Shown one piece after another: positions 9,070 to 17,040 of a stretch of 64,000 nucleotides of DNA; position 1 is the first letter of the stretch, and each line of letters opens with the position of its first letter. Below the pieces are notes generated by a model that saw nothing but the letters and a program-made list of their open reading frames with translations, ran no database searches and was not told the origin of the DNA. The translations under genes and the position numbers were made by a program. This stretch comes from Hyphomicrobiales bacterium. GTDB taxonomy: Bacteria > Pseudomonadota > Alphaproteobacteria > Rhizobiales > Xanthobacteraceae. The DNA is taken from positions 1-64,000 of the forward strand of contig JAFKKG010000015.1 of assembly GCA_017305715.1 (NCBI GenBank), read 5' to 3'.

Positions 9070-9083
9070 CGGATTTTGCATAG
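9070..9083 (+). promoter_or_regulatory. TTTTGCATAG element 2
   Basis: CGGATTTTGCATAG, 79 bases before the start at 9163. Together with element 1 it forms a divergent pair. Confidence 0.7.
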
Positions 9084-9162
9084 ACGGACGGCGCGATGCC
9101 GAAATAGAGATGATTGGCGAAACCGGTCCGTCCGTGACCGTCGAGCCAAGGAGGAGCCGCAG

Positions 9163-9471
9163 ATGCCGATCTCGATTTCGATGATTGTTCTGAGCTCGCA
9201 ACTGGTCATGCCCGTGGCGGACGGTGTGCCGAAGTTCGATATCGCCCGGAGCTGCAAGCTCGACATTGCCGCCACCGCGGGCCTTGCGGTTGATCAGTCC
9301 CTGAAGGGCTGCATGAGCGACGAACAGAAGGCCAGGCGGCAACTCGCGGGTCAGTGGCTGAAATTCCCCGCGCCCAGCCGGGCAAGCTGTGTCTCGCAAG
9401 AGAGCATTGGCGGCACGCCAAGCTATGTCAGTCTGCAGACCTGCCTCCAAATGGAACAATGGGCCAGGTAG
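9163..9471 (+). CDS. Small exported Cys-containing hypothetical protein
   Basis: About 102 residues. ATG at 9163 is preceded by GAGGAG at a good distance. An N-terminal apolar stretch (ISMIVLSSQLVMPVA) could act as a weak signal peptide. Four cysteines (ARSCKLD, LKGCMSD, RASCVSQ, LQTCLQM) are spaced as if to form two disulfides, so the protein is probably periplasmic. I recognise no named domain. It is under a TTTTGCATAG element and converges with the DUF2721 gene, only four bases between their stops. Confidence 0.65.
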   Translation: MPISISMIVLSSQLVMPVADGVPKFDIARSCKLDIAATAGLAVDQSLKGCMSDEQKARRQLAGQWLKFPAPSRASCVSQESIGGTPSYVSLQTCLQMEQWAR

Positions 9472-9475
9472 CAGC

Positions 9476-9964
9476 TCAGCCGTAGTGATCGTATTCGCTC
9501 AGCGCAATCCGAACTTCGCGAGCAAAATCGACCAGCGAGATGGTGAACGCGCCCAGCGAAATCATGAAGAAGATGGCGACTCCGCGCTCGTGTTGAACCT
9601 GAAAGAATGCGCTCAAAAACGCGATAATCACGAGAATCGTCACCGAGATGCTGGCGATCACTGCCCAAAGGATGGCCCGGTTCATCATCACCGCACGCTG
9701 CATCAAACGCGGCAGATCTGCCTTCAGCCGGGATCGTGCCGCGTCCTCGTCGGGGATTCCGTTCAGGGTCACTGTCCGGTCAACGATTCTGTTGAGGCGA
9801 GATATCAGGACAGCGATGAACGCCGCCAGCGCACCTAGCAGGAAGGCGGGCGCCGCAGCCTGCGAGATGACATGCGATAGCTGACTTATGGATGGCGTTT
9901 CTGGCAACATCGGGTGGGCTTCCGGCTTGGCGTTACGATCAGGTGCGTCGTTGGGGGCCAACAT
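9476..9964 (-). CDS. DUF2721 family membrane protein
   Basis: 162 residues from the start at 9964 (MLAPNDAP). The longer frame up to 10036 would run through the promoter element at 10000-10013, so I reject it. One hydrophobic helix (AFLLGALAAFIAVLISRL) is followed by a polar loop with a conserved-looking DLPRLMQRAVMMNRAI segment, then two helices (AVIASISVTILVIIAFLSAF and AIFFMISLGAFTISLV). This layout matches DUF2721, which has no assigned function. It belongs to the regulon, with its element 35 bases before the start. Confidence 0.75.
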   Translation of the reverse strand: MLAPNDAPDRNAKPEAHPMLPETPSISQLSHVISQAAAPAFLLGALAAFIAVLISRLNRIVDRTVTLNGIPDEDAARSRLKADLPRLMQRAVMMNRAILWAVIASISVTILVIIAFLSAFFQVQHERGVAIFFMISLGAFTISLVDFAREVRIALSEYDHYG

Positions 9965-9999
9965 GCTCTGGTCACGTAACGCGTCATCCGATGCATCGA

Positions 10000-10013
10000 C
10001 TATGCAAAATCGG
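10000..10013 (-). promoter_or_regulatory. TTTTGCATAG element 3 (before DUF2721)
   Basis: Minus strand CCGATTTTGCATAG, perfect consensus, continuing TCGATGCATC. The part TGCATAGTCGATGCA is an inverted repeat (TGCAT-N5-ATGCA). The distance to the start codon is 35 bases. Confidence 0.75.
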
Positions 10014-10077
10014 CGCCGTCCGCATTGAGCCGTCAATTTATCGGGAAATGTAATTGGCGTTGCGCGTCGATCCGGGT

Positions 10078-10091
10078 CCGATTTTGCATAG
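10078..10091 (+). promoter_or_regulatory. TTTTGCATAG element 4 (before the TAXI binding protein)
   Basis: CCGATTTTGCATAG, perfect consensus; it diverges from element 3 with 64 bases between them. It lies 104 bases before the 28-residue frame at 10196. Confidence 0.75.
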
Positions 10092-10195
10092 GCAGGCGGT
10101 TACGCCGGTTCGTATATGTGCGCCGTGCATCAACCCGGAATTGGGTGCCCATCTACAGCCGCGGGCGGTGTGAGCCTCGCAGGGAGTGTCGGATC

Positions 10196-10282
10196 ATGCC
10201 CAAGCCTCATTTTGTCAGGGTAATTGGTCTCTCGGCGCTCATTCTTCCGGGTGCCGCGTTCGCGCCGGTTCTGGCGGCCTGA
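10196..10282 (+). CDS. Possible 28-residue leader peptide upstream of the TAXI binding protein
   Basis: ATG at 10196 opens a 28-codon frame ending 4 bases before the ATG of the next gene. The peptide is basic, then hydrophobic, then ends in Ala-Ala (VIGLSALILPGAAF, PVLAA), like a free signal peptide. It could be a translated leader coupled to the next gene, a tiny membrane peptide, or chance. The tight spacing supports translation coupling. Confidence 0.35.
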   Translation: MPKPHFVRVIGLSALILPGAAFAPVLAA

Positions 10283-10286
10283 ACCC

Positions 10287-11612
10287 ATGTCGAACCCCGC
10301 AATCAACCTGTGGCCGCGATGGCTGAGGCTAACGATCGTCGGGACTGTTGCCGTAGCCGTCATTACCGGCGCTTGGTTCGCCTATCGGTACTTCGCCAAG
10401 CCGATCGTTTTGACGGTAGCGGCCGGCTCGGTTGATGGTGAGGCATTGTCGCTGATTTCGGCGGTCGCCGCGCGCCTGGCGGCGTCGAACGCACATGTCC
10501 GATTGAAAGTGGTGGATAGCGATACCTCAGCCAAAGCGTCCGAAATGCTGGCGGCGCACAAGGCAGACCTCGCCATCGTTCGCGGCGATACCGGCGGCCT
10601 CGGAGACGCAAGGAGCGTGCTCCTCCTGACTCACGGTGTGGTTCTGCTCATGGCGCCTTCGACCGCGAGCGGCGATGGTCTTGGTGACTTTCGAAATACA
10701 ACGATCGGCGTCATCGGAGGGGCGATCAACCGGCCCACGGTGGACGCGCTGAAGCAGGTCTACCCGTTTGATCGCGCCAAAGTCGCCTTCGAGGATGTTG
10801 CCATCGGTGACGGCACGGCGGCACTTTCGTCCGGTCGGGTTCATGCGCTTCTTGCTGTCGTTCCGCTGACCGAGAAATATCTGGCCAAGGTCAGGCAGTT
10901 CTTTCAGCCGGGCCGGACAAAGGGATCGGTTCCTAAGCTGATCGAAATCGAGTCGGCCGGCGCCGTCGCCAACATCGCGCAGTATTACGAAAGTTACGAC
11001 ATCCCGAAAGGCACTCTGCGCGGCGCGCCGCCTGTCCCATCCGATGATCTGACATCGCTTCGCGTTTCGTATTTTCTTGTTGCCAACAAGACGGTGAATA
11101 ACGGAGCTATCACCGACCTGACGCAGTCCCTGGTCGATGCTCGAAGGGATCTGTTGTCGCAGTATCCGGTATTGGCGCAAGCGGCCGCGCCGAGCACCGA
11201 CGCCGATGCGCTGATTCCGATCCATCCGGGAGCCGCCACGTACTACAACGGAGACCAGCAGAGCTTTCTCGATAAGTATGACGACAAGCTGTACTATGGG
11301 TCATTGCTGCTGGGATCCCTGATCTCGATCATCGTTGCTGCCTGGCGCTTCGCAGGTTCTGGAAATGCCCCGCAAAGCATGCTCGAACCGCTCTATGAGT
11401 TCGGCAACGAGATCAGGAATGCCAAGAGCGAAGCCGAACTGGAAGAAATAGAAAGGCGTATCGATGATATCCTGAAGTCCGAACTTGCCAGGAACGCGAG
11501 CGGAGAGGGGACTGACAGCCCCGAGATGGCTGCTTTAAGTCTGACCGCGCACAGGCTGCAATATCTGATGAGCCATCGCCGGACTTCGCTTCGCGGCAGC
11601 GCGGCCGCCTAA
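10287..11612 (+). CDS. TAXI-family TRAP-type solute-binding protein, membrane anchored at both ends
   Basis: 441 residues. A TM helix near the N-terminus (LTIVGTVAVAVITGAWFAY) is followed by a periplasmic binding domain (TVAAGSVDGEALSLISAVAA, then DLAIVRGDTGGLGDARSV) of the TAXI type. A second helix (LYYGSLLLGSLISIIVAAW) and a cytoplasmic coiled tail (AKSEAELEEIERRIDDILKS) follow. Classical TAXI proteins are free periplasmic receptors for TRAP importers; no TRAP permease lies nearby and the two anchors are unusual, so a sensing or scaffolding role is possible. It belongs to the regulon. Confidence 0.75.
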   Translation: MSNPAINLWPRWLRLTIVGTVAVAVITGAWFAYRYFAKPIVLTVAAGSVDGEALSLISAVAARLAASNAHVRLKVVDSDTSAKASEMLAAHKADLAIVRGDTGGLGDARSVLLLTHGVVLLMAPSTASGDGLGDFRNTTIGVIGGAINRPTVDALKQVYPFDRAKVAFEDVAIGDGTAALSSGRVHALLAVVPLTEKYLAKVRQFFQPGRTKGSVPKLIEIESAGAVANIAQYYESYDIPKGTLRGAPPVPSDDLTSLRVSYFLVANKTVNNGAITDLTQSLVDARRDLLSQYPVLAQAAAPSTDADALIPIHPGAATYYNGDQQSFLDKYDDKLYYGSLLLGSLISIIVAAWRFAGSGNAPQSMLEPLYEFGNEIRNAKSEAELEEIERRIDDILKSELARNASGEGTDSPEMAALSLTAHRLQYLMSHRRTSLRGSAAA

Positions 11613-11635
11613 CCCGCGAGCGTACCGACCGATTG

Positions 11636-12424
11636 TCAACGGCCGGAGCGGGTCCAGGAAAAGATCGCGTCCTTTACCTGGATCAATGTGGGAGGCGGCA
11701 GAACGTTGGCTCCCGCTTTCGCGCTGTCTCCGCGGCGAAGCAGTCTGGCCAGCCAGATCTCGCCATCGCTGTAATAAGGATCGCCTTCGCCGTTGCGTCC
11801 GTTCACGGTGGGGCCGATCCCTTTCATCTGATAGATGTTTGCGACCACCCCAGCCTTGTTTAGCCCCTCGACGAGTTGATCGCGTTCGTCATCGACATTC
11901 GGGGCGATCTTGTGCGTCACCTGGCCGGTGTCGCGACTCAGTGTGACTCCGCTGTCGAAGGTTGCCGATCCAAGCCAGACCGGGGCTCCATCGGCGCCGC
12001 TTGCGAGCACCAGCCACAAGCGAACATGCTGCCGACGGTCGGCGCTCATCCCGTGCGGCTTCTCATAAGCAAGATCTTCGCGCCGCCCCTCGAAGAAGAG
12101 CGGGCTGACCGGCGCCGTCTTGTATGGACGATCGAGCACGACGCTGCCGATGATCTCGAGGCTCGTGCGCAGGGTGATCGGATCTGCGGGATACCATCCG
12201 GCGTCGTGAAACGCCGAGACGACATCCTCCTGGCTCCCGATCAGACCCACATTGATGGGATCGCCTGGGATGCCCTGCGCCGTCGACGTCACCATACTGC
12301 GTTTTGAAAGACCGGGCTCGTGTTCGACTCGCGACCATGTCGCGGGCAAGATCAGGTAACTGATCGCGACATAGCAGATGATTACTACTGCTAGCAGCAC
12401 GCCATATCGGTGTGGATTTCGCAC
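11636..12424 (-). CDS. LssY C-terminal domain protein
   Basis: 262 residues with an N-terminal membrane anchor (YGVLLAVVIICYVAISYLIL). The rest matches the LssY C-terminal domain as I know it: DPINVGLIGSQEDVVSAFHDAGW, then a hydrophilic body with DRRQHVRLW and GSATFDSGV. The domain usually sits behind PAP2 or DedA-like membrane domains in LssY; here it stands alone on a single helix. Its biochemical role is unknown. It is 66 bases after the SphA-type gene on the same strand and probably shares that gene's promoter. Confidence 0.75.
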   Translation of the reverse strand: MRNPHRYGVLLAVVIICYVAISYLILPATWSRVEHEPGLSKRSMVTSTAQGIPGDPINVGLIGSQEDVVSAFHDAGWYPADPITLRTSLEIIGSVVLDRPYKTAPVSPLFFEGRREDLAYEKPHGMSADRRQHVRLWLVLASGADGAPVWLGSATFDSGVTLSRDTGQVTHKIAPNVDDERDQLVEGLNKAGVVANIYQMKGIGPTVNGRNGEGDPYYSDGEIWLARLLRRGDSAKAGANVLPPPTLIQVKDAIFSWTRSGR

Positions 12425-12490
12425 GCCGCTACCCCGATCTGACTCCGCGTCGGAGTGTCGAGTATGGTCGCAGACGCGGAATTGGTTGCC

Positions 12491-13567
12491 TTACTTGTTC
12501 ACCATCCGGCGCGTCGGCGTCACGGTGCTGGTCGGCACCATCGGCGAGATCGAGAACGTCACCCAGGTATTCCATCCCGATGGCCGGTTCTCGGCAGCGA
12601 ATTCGCCATATCCTTTCAGGTTGAGATATCCCTGCATGTCTCCAACCGGAAACAGAAATCCGATTTGCGGGCCGATGCCTGCAACGCGGGACCGGAATCC
12701 ACCAAGAATAGGGTTTTGGCCGAAGTCGTCGGTGATCTGCTGATAGGCGTATCCGACAAAGCCGACGAAAACCTGTTTTGAAAGAAACTGGGAAACGCCC
12801 CAGTCGAGATGGAAATCGATGCCGTTCTGATACTGCGTGTCCTGGTTCTTGAAGTTGTAGGTAAAGCCGGCGACCGCGGAGAATTCCTGACCGGCTGCCG
12901 GATTGAAAAAGGTGTATCCGCCGCCCGCATCGATCGCGGCGTGGCCGATTCCGAGGTTGGAGAGGCGTGTGGGATCATAGGCGCCCACCGGGATATCGCC
13001 GGTCAGATACGTCATGAAGTTATGTACGCCTGCATTCCACTTCAGTGTGGCCTGCGGATACAGGTCTCCAACCGACGTCAGCGAATCTGAGATGCTTCCC
13101 GTCCGGGTCGACACAAGAGGACCAACCGCTGTCGTGAGCGTGCCGTCGATGCCGGTAGCGGCGCGACCGAACAGGCCGGTAACGCCGATGGCCAGCTGTC
13201 CGCCGAGGACAGGTGTTGCGAACGTGTAGGTCGGATTGAGCAGCACGAGGTCGGCCTGCGCGTTAAGATTTGCGCTCAGGTTGACATTGACGTTCGCGGG
13301 GATCCTCCCAACCTGGATCTGTTTTGCCGCGGCTACCGCGCCGGATGCACCGACCGAGGTGTGATAGTAGACCTCGGCCCCGGACCAGCCTGGTACTTGA
13401 GGGGTGGCGGCGAGGCTGCCGAATCGACCGGGAAGCCAATAGGACACCCCGCTCTCGTCCGCGCTGGCTGCCCCGGGCAGCGAAGCCAATATCGCGATGG
13501 CGAGGCTGGCGGAGTGTGCCAGCCGATGCGTGGCTCTTCGTTCGGAAATATGACTCGCCATCTGCAT
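12491..13567 (-). CDS. SphA-family / MetA-pathway-type outer-membrane protein
   Basis: 358 residues with a signal peptide ending GAASADE. The mature part alternates aromatic and polar residues as a beta-barrel (LVLLNPTYTFATPVLGG, FMTYLTGDIPVGAYDP, FSAVAGFTYNFKNQDT) and is of the COG4313 type, annotated as phenol degradation MetA-pathway or SphA-family proteins. These are thought to be outer-membrane channels for hydrophobic substrates. A start at 13561 (MASHIS) is also possible. A perfect regulon element lies 57 bases upstream. Confidence 0.75.
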   Translation of the reverse strand: MQMASHISERRATHRLAHSASLAIAILASLPGAASADESGVSYWLPGRFGSLAATPQVPGWSGAEVYYHTSVGASGAVAAAKQIQVGRIPANVNVNLSANLNAQADLVLLNPTYTFATPVLGGQLAIGVTGLFGRAATGIDGTLTTAVGPLVSTRTGSISDSLTSVGDLYPQATLKWNAGVHNFMTYLTGDIPVGAYDPTRLSNLGIGHAAIDAGGGYTFFNPAAGQEFSAVAGFTYNFKNQDTQYQNGIDFHLDWGVSQFLSKQVFVGFVGYAYQQITDDFGQNPILGGFRSRVAGIGPQIGFLFPVGDMQGYLNLKGYGEFAAENRPSGWNTWVTFSISPMVPTSTVTPTRRMVNK

Positions 13568-13624
13568 GTCGCTCTCACATCGCGCTGTGTCAGAGCCGAT
13601 GGAACGTCGGAATCGCCGTGGTGA

Positions 13625-13638
13625 CTATGCAAAATCGG
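13625..13638 (-). promoter_or_regulatory. TTTTGCATAG element 5 (before the SphA-type gene)
   Basis: Minus strand CCGATTTTGCATAG, perfect consensus, 57 bases before the start at 13567. Confidence 0.75.
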
Positions 13639-13732
13639 TCATGGCGCGAACGAGGCTTTTGCTGTTGCCCTAATGCCACGCTTGGGTGGTGATTCCTTGG
13701 GAGGGCCAAGATGTGAAAGCAGCGTTACGGAC

Positions 13733-14185
13733 TCACGCGCAAAATTCGACTCGGTCTTCGCGATCGGCGGTAGAGTTCACGAGTGCCGTGGCATTCGATG
13801 CACGGTTCAATGTTTGAGAGGGACTTTCGCCGAATATCTTACGGTACTCGACCGAGAAGCGTCCCAATTCCAGGAAGCCGAAGGCGGTGGCAATCTCTGT
13901 CACCGTCGTGAGATGGCTATCATTGGCGATCAACGCGCGCCTTGCCTGTTGCAAGCGCAGCATTCGAAGATGCCGGCACGGCGGTAAGCCGTGGACCCTG
14001 TGAAATGCCTTGCGAAGTGTCCTCTCGCTGATCGAAAGGGCGGCACACAGGGCCGAGATCTGGATTGGATCGCCGACTTCAGCGAGCGCCAGGATTTCAG
14101 CCTGTTCGACGATGGCCCGGGACGAATGGTCCCGGGCGGCACGGGCTGACTCCGTCTTGGTCGCGGCTGTCAGATGGACTTTCAT
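13733..14185 (-). CDS. Short AraC-family transcriptional regulator (DNA-binding domain)
   Basis: About 150 residues from the ATG at 14185 (170 from 14245). The two AraC helix-turn-helix units are present: ALCAALSISERTLRKAFHRV with GLPPCRHLRMLRLQQARRAL, then VTEIATAFGFLELGRFSVEY followed by FGESPSQTLNR. The usual 150-200 residue sensor domain is missing and only a short N-terminal segment precedes the DNA-binding part, so this is either a minimal regulator or a truncated one. It has no TTTTGCATAG element of its own and is a candidate controller of the surrounding regulon. Confidence 0.75.
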   Translation of the reverse strand: MKVHLTAATKTESARAARDHSSRAIVEQAEILALAEVGDPIQISALCAALSISERTLRKAFHRVHGLPPCRHLRMLRLQQARRALIANDSHLTTVTEIATAFGFLELGRFSVEYRKIFGESPSQTLNRASNATALVNSTADREDRVEFCA

Positions 14186-14356
14186 CGTGGTACCTGCACT
14201 GTGCAAGATCACGGCAGAACGTTCTGCCCGGCGCCAAGACATCACAGCGCGCTATCCGGGCCTATTGTCCTTGAGGGCAACGTCAGGTCGTGGCGAGGAC
14301 AATCATACGATTGGTCTCAAATGGGATTATTTCCGCGCCAGGAAATTCTTCGCGTC

Positions 14357-14647
14357 TCAATTTGGCGGAGGACCGACGGGCAGTGGAGAAGAATTCGGTC
14401 CGTCCGTGTTCGCGTCCGGGGGAGGGGCGGCGTTATCGCCGGCCTGATACCACGGGTTTGCGAGACATTCGTCGAACGTGCCGGAAGCCGTGGCCTGGCA
14501 TTGCTGATAGCTGGTAAAACTGCAGTTGCTCCAGCCAGGATAATCGTCGCCTTGAAGGCAGAACGGGTATCGGGTCGAAACCTGTGCATCTGCGCTTGCC
14601 GGGCATTGGAGGGTGGCGAGACCAAGCAGCACCGCCATCCATTTCAA
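14357..14647 (-). CDS. DUF3551 family small secreted protein
   Basis: I place the start at the TTG at 14647, because AGAGG lies 8 bases before it and a signal peptide follows at once (KWMAVLLGLATLQCPASADAQ). ATGs at 14683 and 14710 lack such a site. The mature domain has the DUF3551 pattern: YPFCLQGDDYPGWSNCSFTS with QCQATASG and ECLANPWY, four cysteines in all. The family is abundant in Bradyrhizobium and of unknown function. The tail is Pro/Asn-rich. It belongs to the regulon through the variant element at 14746-14759. Confidence 0.75.
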   Translation of the reverse strand: MKWMAVLLGLATLQCPASADAQVSTRYPFCLQGDDYPGWSNCSFTSYQQCQATASGTFDECLANPWYQAGDNAAPPPDANTDGPNSSPLPVGPPPN

Positions 14648-14745
14648 CTTCGAGCCTCTTTTACAAATACTGGAGTGGGTCATGGCGGCAGCATCACTTT
14701 TGCGGTTCATCGGAACCGGACGTTAGGGGACCGATGACGCACCGC

Positions 14746-14759
14746 CTATGCTAAATCGC
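14746..14759 (-). promoter_or_regulatory. TTTTGCATAG element 6 (variant, before DUF3551)
   Basis: Minus strand GCGATTTAGCATAG, two mismatches to the consensus. It lies 98 bases before the TTG start proposed for the DUF3551 gene. Confidence 0.5.
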
Positions 14760-14875
14760 GCAACACGTTCCGCATGTTTGCCGCCCGTTCGACGTGTTCA
14801 CGCAATCCCGTATGTTTGCACGCTTGGGGCTTGTTTCGCTGCGAATTGAAGTTGCGATCTTGTCGAAAACTCCGG

Positions 14876-15520
14876 TCAGGGGTTTTCGACGTCCCCTGTT
14901 GCCGGCGATGCAAGCAATCCGGTCTTCTCGGCGATAGAGACGGCTTCGGCAAAAGATTGAACCTGCAGCTTTTCCATCACCATATGCCGATGTGCCTTGA
15001 TGGTTCGTTCGGACGTGCCGAGCTGAAAGGCAATCTGCTTGTTCATCTTGCCCCGAACCATAAGTGCGAATACCTCGCTTTCCCGGGGCGTCAGGGTCGC
15101 GATCAGGGATCGGAGCGAATTGATCTGATCCTGTTGCTGCCTCGTCGCCGCAAATCTGGCCAGCGCGCGGTCTATCGCATCCAGCAAGGCATCCTTGGAC
15201 ACCGGCTTCAGCAGGAAATCTTCGGCGCCGGCCTTGATTGCGCGTACGCTGGTGGGAACGTCACCGCGACCGGACATGAAGACGATCGGCCAGCGCATTG
15301 AAAGCCTGGCCAGCTCTTCCTGGAGTTGCAACCCGTCGACGGACGGCATGTTCACGTCGAGCAGGATACAGCCCGGCTCGGCACTCTCGATGGAGCGCAG
15401 AAAACAATTTGCCGAACCATAATCCGTCACCGCGTAACCCGAGACTTCCAGCAATCGCGACAGTGCACCGCGAAACGATGCATCATCATCAACGATGTGA
15501 ATTACAGGCGCTCCTGTCAT
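14876..15520 (-). CDS. FixJ/NarL-type response regulator (REC + LuxR-type HTH)
   Basis: About 214 residues. The receiver domain starts APVIHIVDDDASFR; the phospho-acceptor is Asp55 in CILLDVNMP, with FMSGRG and LLKPVS carrying the conserved Ser and Lys. A linker leads to the LuxR-type HTH: LTPRESEVFALMVRGKMNKQ, then GTSERTIKAHR. It is organised like FixJ and TodT-type regulators. I prefer the start at 15520 over 15556 because the receiver begins immediately after it. No kinase is adjacent; the nearest is at 26.3 kb. It has no TTTTGCATAG element. Confidence 0.88.
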   Translation of the reverse strand: MTGAPVIHIVDDDASFRGALSRLLEVSGYAVTDYGSANCFLRSIESAEPGCILLDVNMPSVDGLQLQEELARLSMRWPIVFMSGRGDVPTSVRAIKAGAEDFLLKPVSKDALLDAIDRALARFAATRQQQDQINSLRSLIATLTPRESEVFALMVRGKMNKQIAFQLGTSERTIKAHRHMVMEKLQVQSFAEAVSIAEKTGLLASPATGDVENP

Positions 15521-15725
15521 TCCAGCACTAATCTTCCACGCCACGCGGAGTCGCAATCGTCATCGCCAGGTGCACGCCGCCATCCAAGGTGTCGTGAGAA
15601 TAGCCGGGTCTCACCAAAGTGGTCAACGCGAAGCGTTCTTGCGCGGCGGGGTCAATATGCAGTTTGTGCCAAAGCGGCCGGGCACAATGCCGCCCCGCCT
15701 GGTTGTGTTGGCCGGCTGCGCGTTC

Positions 15726-16850
15726 CTACAGGTAAGCCGTGTAGGAACTGACCCAGACGAGGATGGAGGCGAGCAGGCCAATAACCCCTGCATTTCCCGC
15801 AAAGGCGGTTGCGCTTCCGGACATCCCCAGCCGGAGCGAATCGCGGTTCATTTCGTCCGGAATCGAGATCACCGCCGGGAACGCCGACGCGCCGCCGATC
15901 GCATTGCTCCGCGCCAGCGTGCCGGATGCGGCAATCTGCCCTTGGCCGATCCCCTTTGGGATATCGATGATCCTGGCGTGATAGATTCGGCCCGGAGCGT
16001 TATCGAATACGATATCGACGGGCGCGCCGGTCTTGATCGTCTGGAAACCGTTTTGTGAAAACATCCCGATAATTGTAATTTCATTCTCGACGATAAACGA
16101 CATCGTTGAGCGTGCCTGGAGGGCACGATCGCCGACAGTGAGCGCAACAGATGTGACATAGCCGTCGGCCGGCGCGCGAATGGTCGTCTGCGATAACTCC
16201 CAATTGGCATTCTCCAGTTGGGCCTGAACCTGGGCAACGGAGGTGTTCACCCCACCGATTTCCGAATCCAAAGCGAGTTTGGCGCTCTGCTGAGCGGCTT
16301 TGGCCATGTTGAGCTGCGCCAGTGACGTCTCGTACTGATTCTGGCGATCCTGTCCCTGGAACTGTGTGTTGGCATTATCGGCCACCAGCTTCTGAACGTC
16401 GGCGAGACGTTTTGCGTTGAACGCGACCTGCGAGGTCAAGCCAACGACGTTGGCGGTGGCCTGCTCGTAGTTGGATTTCAGTATCTCGGTCTGCTGGCTT
16501 GCGGCAGCAAGCGACGCCTGCAACTGCGTTACCTTGTATTGAAAGGGCGCCGGATCGATCTGAAACAGGATGTCGCCTGACTTCACCGGCACGTTCGGCC
16601 TTACCGGAATCGCCACCACCTGACCCGTCACATTCGGTGTTACCTCGACCACCCGGCCGGCGACCGTCACCTTGCCCGACGGTGTCAGGAAATTAAACAG
16701 CGCGAGGAATGTCGCGAGAATGAGCGCGCCGATCAGTATCGAAATCGTTCCCGACAGCCAACCCCAGCGCACGAGTTTGAATCTGGAAAACACGACCCAC
16801 ATCGCGGCGATGTAAAGGCACAGGATAATGACCACGGCGGAGTCCACCAT
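15726..16850 (-). CDS. HlyD-family membrane fusion protein
   Basis: 374 residues. Two N-terminal hydrophobic helices (VVIILCLYIAAMWVVF and ISILIGALILATFLALFNFL) are followed by the lipoyl/barrel-sandwich half VVEVTPNVTGQVVAIPV, a coiled-coil hairpin (about 110-220) and the second half TIRAPADGYVTSVALTVGD. It ends with another apolar stretch. Proteins of this type form the periplasmic adaptor of EmrAB-like or ABC efflux systems, but no transporter lies next to it, so the partner is unknown; the exporter at 7043 is one possibility. It is under regulon element 7. Confidence 0.85.
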   Translation of the reverse strand: MVDSAVVIILCLYIAAMWVVFSRFKLVRWGWLSGTISILIGALILATFLALFNFLTPSGKVTVAGRVVEVTPNVTGQVVAIPVRPNVPVKSGDILFQIDPAPFQYKVTQLQASLAAASQQTEILKSNYEQATANVVGLTSQVAFNAKRLADVQKLVADNANTQFQGQDRQNQYETSLAQLNMAKAAQQSAKLALDSEIGGVNTSVAQVQAQLENANWELSQTTIRAPADGYVTSVALTVGDRALQARSTMSFIVENEITIIGMFSQNGFQTIKTGAPVDIVFDNAPGRIYHARIIDIPKGIGQGQIAASGTLARSNAIGGASAFPAVISIPDEMNRDSLRLGMSGSATAFAGNAGVIGLLASILVWVSSYTAYL

Positions 16851-16896
16851 CGTTCGGATGCAAGACCGCCACTTGCCGGAAATCGATCAATGCGCG

Positions 16897-16910
16897 CTAT
16901 GCAAAATCGG
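16897..16910 (-). promoter_or_regulatory. TTTTGCATAG element 7 (before HlyD)
   Basis: Minus strand CCGATTTTGCATAG, perfect consensus, 46 bases before the start at 16850. Confidence 0.75.
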
Positions 16911-16946
16911 CGCGGCGAATATCTTCGTTTCAAACAATCGCCATGC

Positions 16947-16960
16947 CCGTTTTTGCATAG
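16947..16960 (+). promoter_or_regulatory. TTTTGCATAG element 8 (before DUF2092)
   Basis: CCGTTTTTGCATAG, one mismatch to the consensus, followed by TCGATGCA so that TGCATAGTCGATGCA is again an inverted repeat as in element 3. It is divergent from element 7 with 36 bases between, and 80 bases before the start at 17041. Confidence 0.7.
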
Positions 16961-17040
16961 TCGATGCAGCGTGACTTCTCCATGGTGGCCGGCGAGCGAG
17001 ACCATTCGCCGCAATCATCGCGACCAACAAGGAGAACGTT

